A DNA stretch of 9,923 nt from Saprospiraceae bacterium (GTDB lineage: Bacteria > Bacteroidota > Bacteroidia > Chitinophagales > Saprospiraceae): NCBI GenBank assembly GCA_020630895.1, contig JAHDII010000105.1, positions 1-9,923 of the forward strand, given 5' to 3'. The notes beneath the pieces are model-generated. The model did no database searches, was not told where the DNA came from, and saw nothing but the letters and a program-made list of their open reading frames with translations. Position numbers and translations under genes: made by a program. Shown here one piece after another: positions 7,977-9,923 of the stretch. How positions within the stretch are numbered: the stretch's first letter is position 1; the number at the start of each line of letters is the position of its first letter.

Positions 7977-9869
7977 TTGAAACTTACACAATTAGAAATA
8001 AAGGGCTTTAAGAGTTTTGCAGATAAAACGATTATCAATATCAATGATGATGTTACAGGTATTATTGGACCTAATGGCTGCGGAAAATCGAATATTGTTG
8101 ATGCTATTCGATGGGTTTTAGGAGAACAAAAAAGTAAAGAACTTCGCTTAGAAAAAATGACGAATATCATTTTTAATGGTACTAAAAAGCGTAAGCAGGG
8201 CGGAATGGCGGAAGTTTCTTTAACTTTTGATAATGATAAGGGAATTATTGCCAGTGAATATAGTACTCTTACTATATCAAGAATACTATACCGAACAGGA
8301 GAATCGGAGTATCGATTGAATAATGTGCCTTGTAGATTGAAAGATATTAAAACGCTTTTGATGGATACAGGGATTGGTTCTAATTCTTATGCTATTATTG
8401 CTTTAGGAATGGTTGATGATATTCTTCAAGATAGGGAAAATTCAAGAAGACGTTTATTTGAACAAGCCTCAGGAATTTCTAAATATAAAATAAGAAAGAG
8501 AGAAACACTTAATAAATTAAAAGGTACAACTGCAGATTTAGATAGGGTAGAAGACCTCCTTTTTGAAATAGAAAACAATCTTAAAATTTTAGAAAAACAA
8601 GCTAAAAGAGCTAGAAAATATTTTGATTTAAAAATCAATTATAAAGAATTGAGCTTGGAATTTGCTAAATATCAAATTGCAGATTTTAAAGGAGATTATA
8701 AAAGTGTAAGTACTCAATTACAAGAGCAGCAAGATAAATTAGTTGAAGTTAATGCTACGATTAAAAAATTAGAAGCAGATTTAGAATCAGAAAGGAAAGC
8801 TAATTTAGATAAGGAACAAGCTCTGTCAACCAATCAAAGAAATTTGAATGAATTAGTAGGTCGTTTGCGAGGAATGGAAAACGACAAACAAATGGCAGAA
8901 CAACGACTGAATTTTTTAAAGAATAGTAAAAAACAAATTGAAAATAGAATTGTTTCTGCGGATTCAGATTTACAAAAATTACAAAATGAAATTGAGTTTT
9001 ATTCTCAACAAGCTCAAAATGAATCTAAATTAGAAAATGAATTTCAAGAACAATTAGAAGAATCAAAAAAACATTTAGAAGATATTCAAAATAATCACGG
9101 TTCTTTAAAATCAGAATTAGATATTATTTTAAAAGAAAATCAACAAATAGAACGTGATATATTTGAACTAGAAAAAAAGAAAGCGGTTAGTCAGTCTCAA
9201 GTAGAAAATTATAATAGAGATATTGTTAGAATTAATGAAGAATCTGAGAAAAGAACGGTAGATATAGGTGATATAAAAGATAGACTAACTAGTACTGAAA
9301 CAGAAAGAAAAGATCTTGATGATGAAATTGCAAAGATGGAATCAGAAGAAGATGCTCGTGTGGTTGAATTAAAAATGGTACAAGAAAAGGTAGAGGAAAG
9401 TACCGAAAAGATTGCTAAAATTAATAGAAAATTAGATGCTAAAAGAAATGAATATAAATTGACAAAAAGTTTAGTAGATAATTTAGAAGGCTTTCCAGAA
9501 TCTATTAAATTTTTAAGTAAAAATAAAGCTTGGGCAACTAAGGCTCCTTTATTGTCAGATTTAATTTATGTAAAAGAAGAATATCGCGTTTCTATTGAAA
9601 ATTATTTAGAACCATATTTGAATTATTATGTAGTTAAAGATTTAAAAGAAGCTTTTTCTGCCATTCAATTATTAAATAAATCTCAAAAAGGAAAAGCAAA
9701 ATTCTTTTTGTTAGATGCTTTCCAAAAGCCAGTTGAAAATATGGTCATGGTGCCAGATACTCAAAAGGCGATGGATTTAGTAGAATGTGAAAAAGAGTAT
9801 AAAAATTTAATTAGTTTGTTATTTAATTCAATATTAGAACGTTTGCTATCATTTATAAAATCAAAGTAA
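7977..9869 (+). CDS. smc: Chromosome-partition ATPase SMC, N-terminal half, broken in the hinge
   Basis: SMC forms the ring-shaped condensin that organises and segregates the chromosome. The head half shows Walker A GPNGCGKS (31-38), IRWVLGEQ, the R-loop region KELRLEKMTNIIFNG and the FEQASGISKYKIRKRE stretch. Coiled coil runs from about 170 to 500, and the hinge begins near 504 (EGFPESIKFLSKNKAWATKA). A full SMC is about 1,150-1,200 residues; here the frame stops at 630. Resemblance ends around residue 617 (KNLISLLFN, near base 9827); the last dozen residues are not SMC-like. The second coiled coil, signature motif and Walker B are absent, so this product cannot be a working ATPase. The start is TTG: an in-frame stop at 7962-7964 and the N-terminus MKLTQLEIKGFKSF leave no ATG option. 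At the usual Q-loop site the sequence is IIALGMVDD, with Leu143 in place of Gln, which I recall as common in this phylum. Confidence 0.93.
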   Translation: MKLTQLEIKGFKSFADKTIININDDVTGIIGPNGCGKSNIVDAIRWVLGEQKSKELRLEKMTNIIFNGTKKRKQGGMAEVSLTFDNDKGIIASEYSTLTISRILYRTGESEYRLNNVPCRLKDIKTLLMDTGIGSNSYAIIALGMVDDILQDRENSRRRLFEQASGISKYKIRKRETLNKLKGTTADLDRVEDLLFEIENNLKILEKQAKRARKYFDLKINYKELSLEFAKYQIADFKGDYKSVSTQLQEQQDKLVEVNATIKKLEADLESERKANLDKEQALSTNQRNLNELVGRLRGMENDKQMAEQRLNFLKNSKKQIENRIVSADSDLQKLQNEIEFYSQQAQNESKLENEFQEQLEESKKHLEDIQNNHGSLKSELDIILKENQQIERDIFELEKKKAVSQSQVENYNRDIVRINEESEKRTVDIGDIKDRLTSTETERKDLDDEIAKMESEEDARVVELKMVQEKVEESTEKIAKINRKLDAKRNEYKLTKSLVDNLEGFPESIKFLSKNKAWATKAPLLSDLIYVKEEYRVSIENYLEPYLNYYVVKDLKEAFSAIQLLNKSQKGKAKFFLLDAFQKPVENMVMVPDTQKAMDLVECEKEYKNLISLLFNSILERLLSFIKSK

Positions 9870-9923
9870 TACCTGTCGTAAAGTACTATTTTTCCTCTTA
9901 AAATGTATTTGAAATAAATATAA
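9761..9923 (-). CDS. Fragment of a thymidylate-kinase-like protein (5' end outside window, 3' end cut)
   Basis: On the minus strand a frame is open from the right edge to a TGA at 9761-9763. The first part reads KIVLYDRYYFDF, then INDSKRSNIEL, down to about base 9824. The DRYYFDF...D.KR pattern is what I know from the NMP-kinase-like, thymidylate-kinase-like proteins of surface-polysaccharide and related loci, just after their central strand. The P-loop would lie to the right of the window. Below about 9815 the frame is the antisense of smc and has lost the family pattern, so the TGA is not the natural stop. Only about 33 residues are informative, so the family is likely and the exact function unknown. 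Confidence 0.6.
   Translation of the reverse strand, partial: YIYFKYILRGKIVLYDRYYFDFINDSKRSNIELNNKLIKFLYSFSHSTKSIAF
9812..9830. other. Rearrangement breakpoint or chimeric join
   Basis: Plus-strand SMC hinge similarity stops, and minus-strand kinase-like similarity starts, within these bases. Neither gene is complete across the point, and no terminal inverted repeat or transposase is visible beside it. The exact base cannot be fixed because the sequence here (ttagtttgttatttaattc) fits both proteins tolerably. Confidence 0.6.

Noticed and set aside
9828..9923. Intein, intron or insertion sequence interrupting smc
   Set aside because: The frame stops 13 codons after the break, with no intein N-terminal residue or motif. 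No group II GTGYG start, terminal inverted repeat or transposase is visible, and the antisense kinase-like coding explains the sequence better.

Overview
The window is strongly AT-rich and reads as a chromosomal piece from a member of the Bacteroidota, probably flavobacteria-like. The evidence is a PorE-type OmpA lipoprotein, a tandem pair of secreted DUF3857/transglutaminase-like proteins, an SMC with the 'SYAIIALGMVDDIL' wording I associate with this phylum, and almost no Shine-Dalgarno sequences. I ran no database search, so family names rest on motifs and architecture.

Layout, left to right. Positions 1-923 (+) hold the 3' part of apolipoprotein N-acyltransferase (lnt), with the whole Glu-Lys-Cys triad visible, ending in a small palindrome that may be its terminator. 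Positions 1001-6927 (-) hold a tightly packed three-gene operon, transcribed right to left. First comes a 664-residue lipoprotein with TPR, beta-propeller, carboxypeptidase-regulatory-like and OmpA domains. It is followed by two paralogous exported DUF3857 proteins, the first with a degenerate transglutaminase site and the second with an intact-looking one. Gaps between these genes are 6 and 2 bases. Positions 6928-7158 hold two hairpins that touch each other; the one nearer the M50 gene is a good minus-strand intrinsic terminator. Positions 7159-7830 (-) hold a small M50-like membrane metalloprotease. Positions 7831-7976 are a divergent promoter region. From 7977 (+) the smc gene starts at a forced TTG codon.

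The most important anomaly is at the right end. The SMC frame is normal through the ATPase head, the coiled coil and most of the hinge, then stops making sense at about 9815-9830 and terminates at 9869. On the opposite strand, from about 9824 to the window edge, an open frame encodes a piece that strongly resembles a thymidylate-kinase-like protein (DRYYFDF...KRSNI). Two unrelated, oppositely oriented genes are thus cut at the same point. This is a rearrangement breakpoint or a chimeric assembly join, and a join artefact is at least as likely as biology.

Working together: lnt finishes lipoprotein maturation, and the OmpA protein is itself a lipoprotein anchored at peptidoglycan. The DUF3857 pair is exported and co-transcribed with it, suggesting an envelope-associated module, possibly linked to type IX secretion (inference). 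I found no CRISPR array, RNA gene, complete mobile element or convincing novel system.
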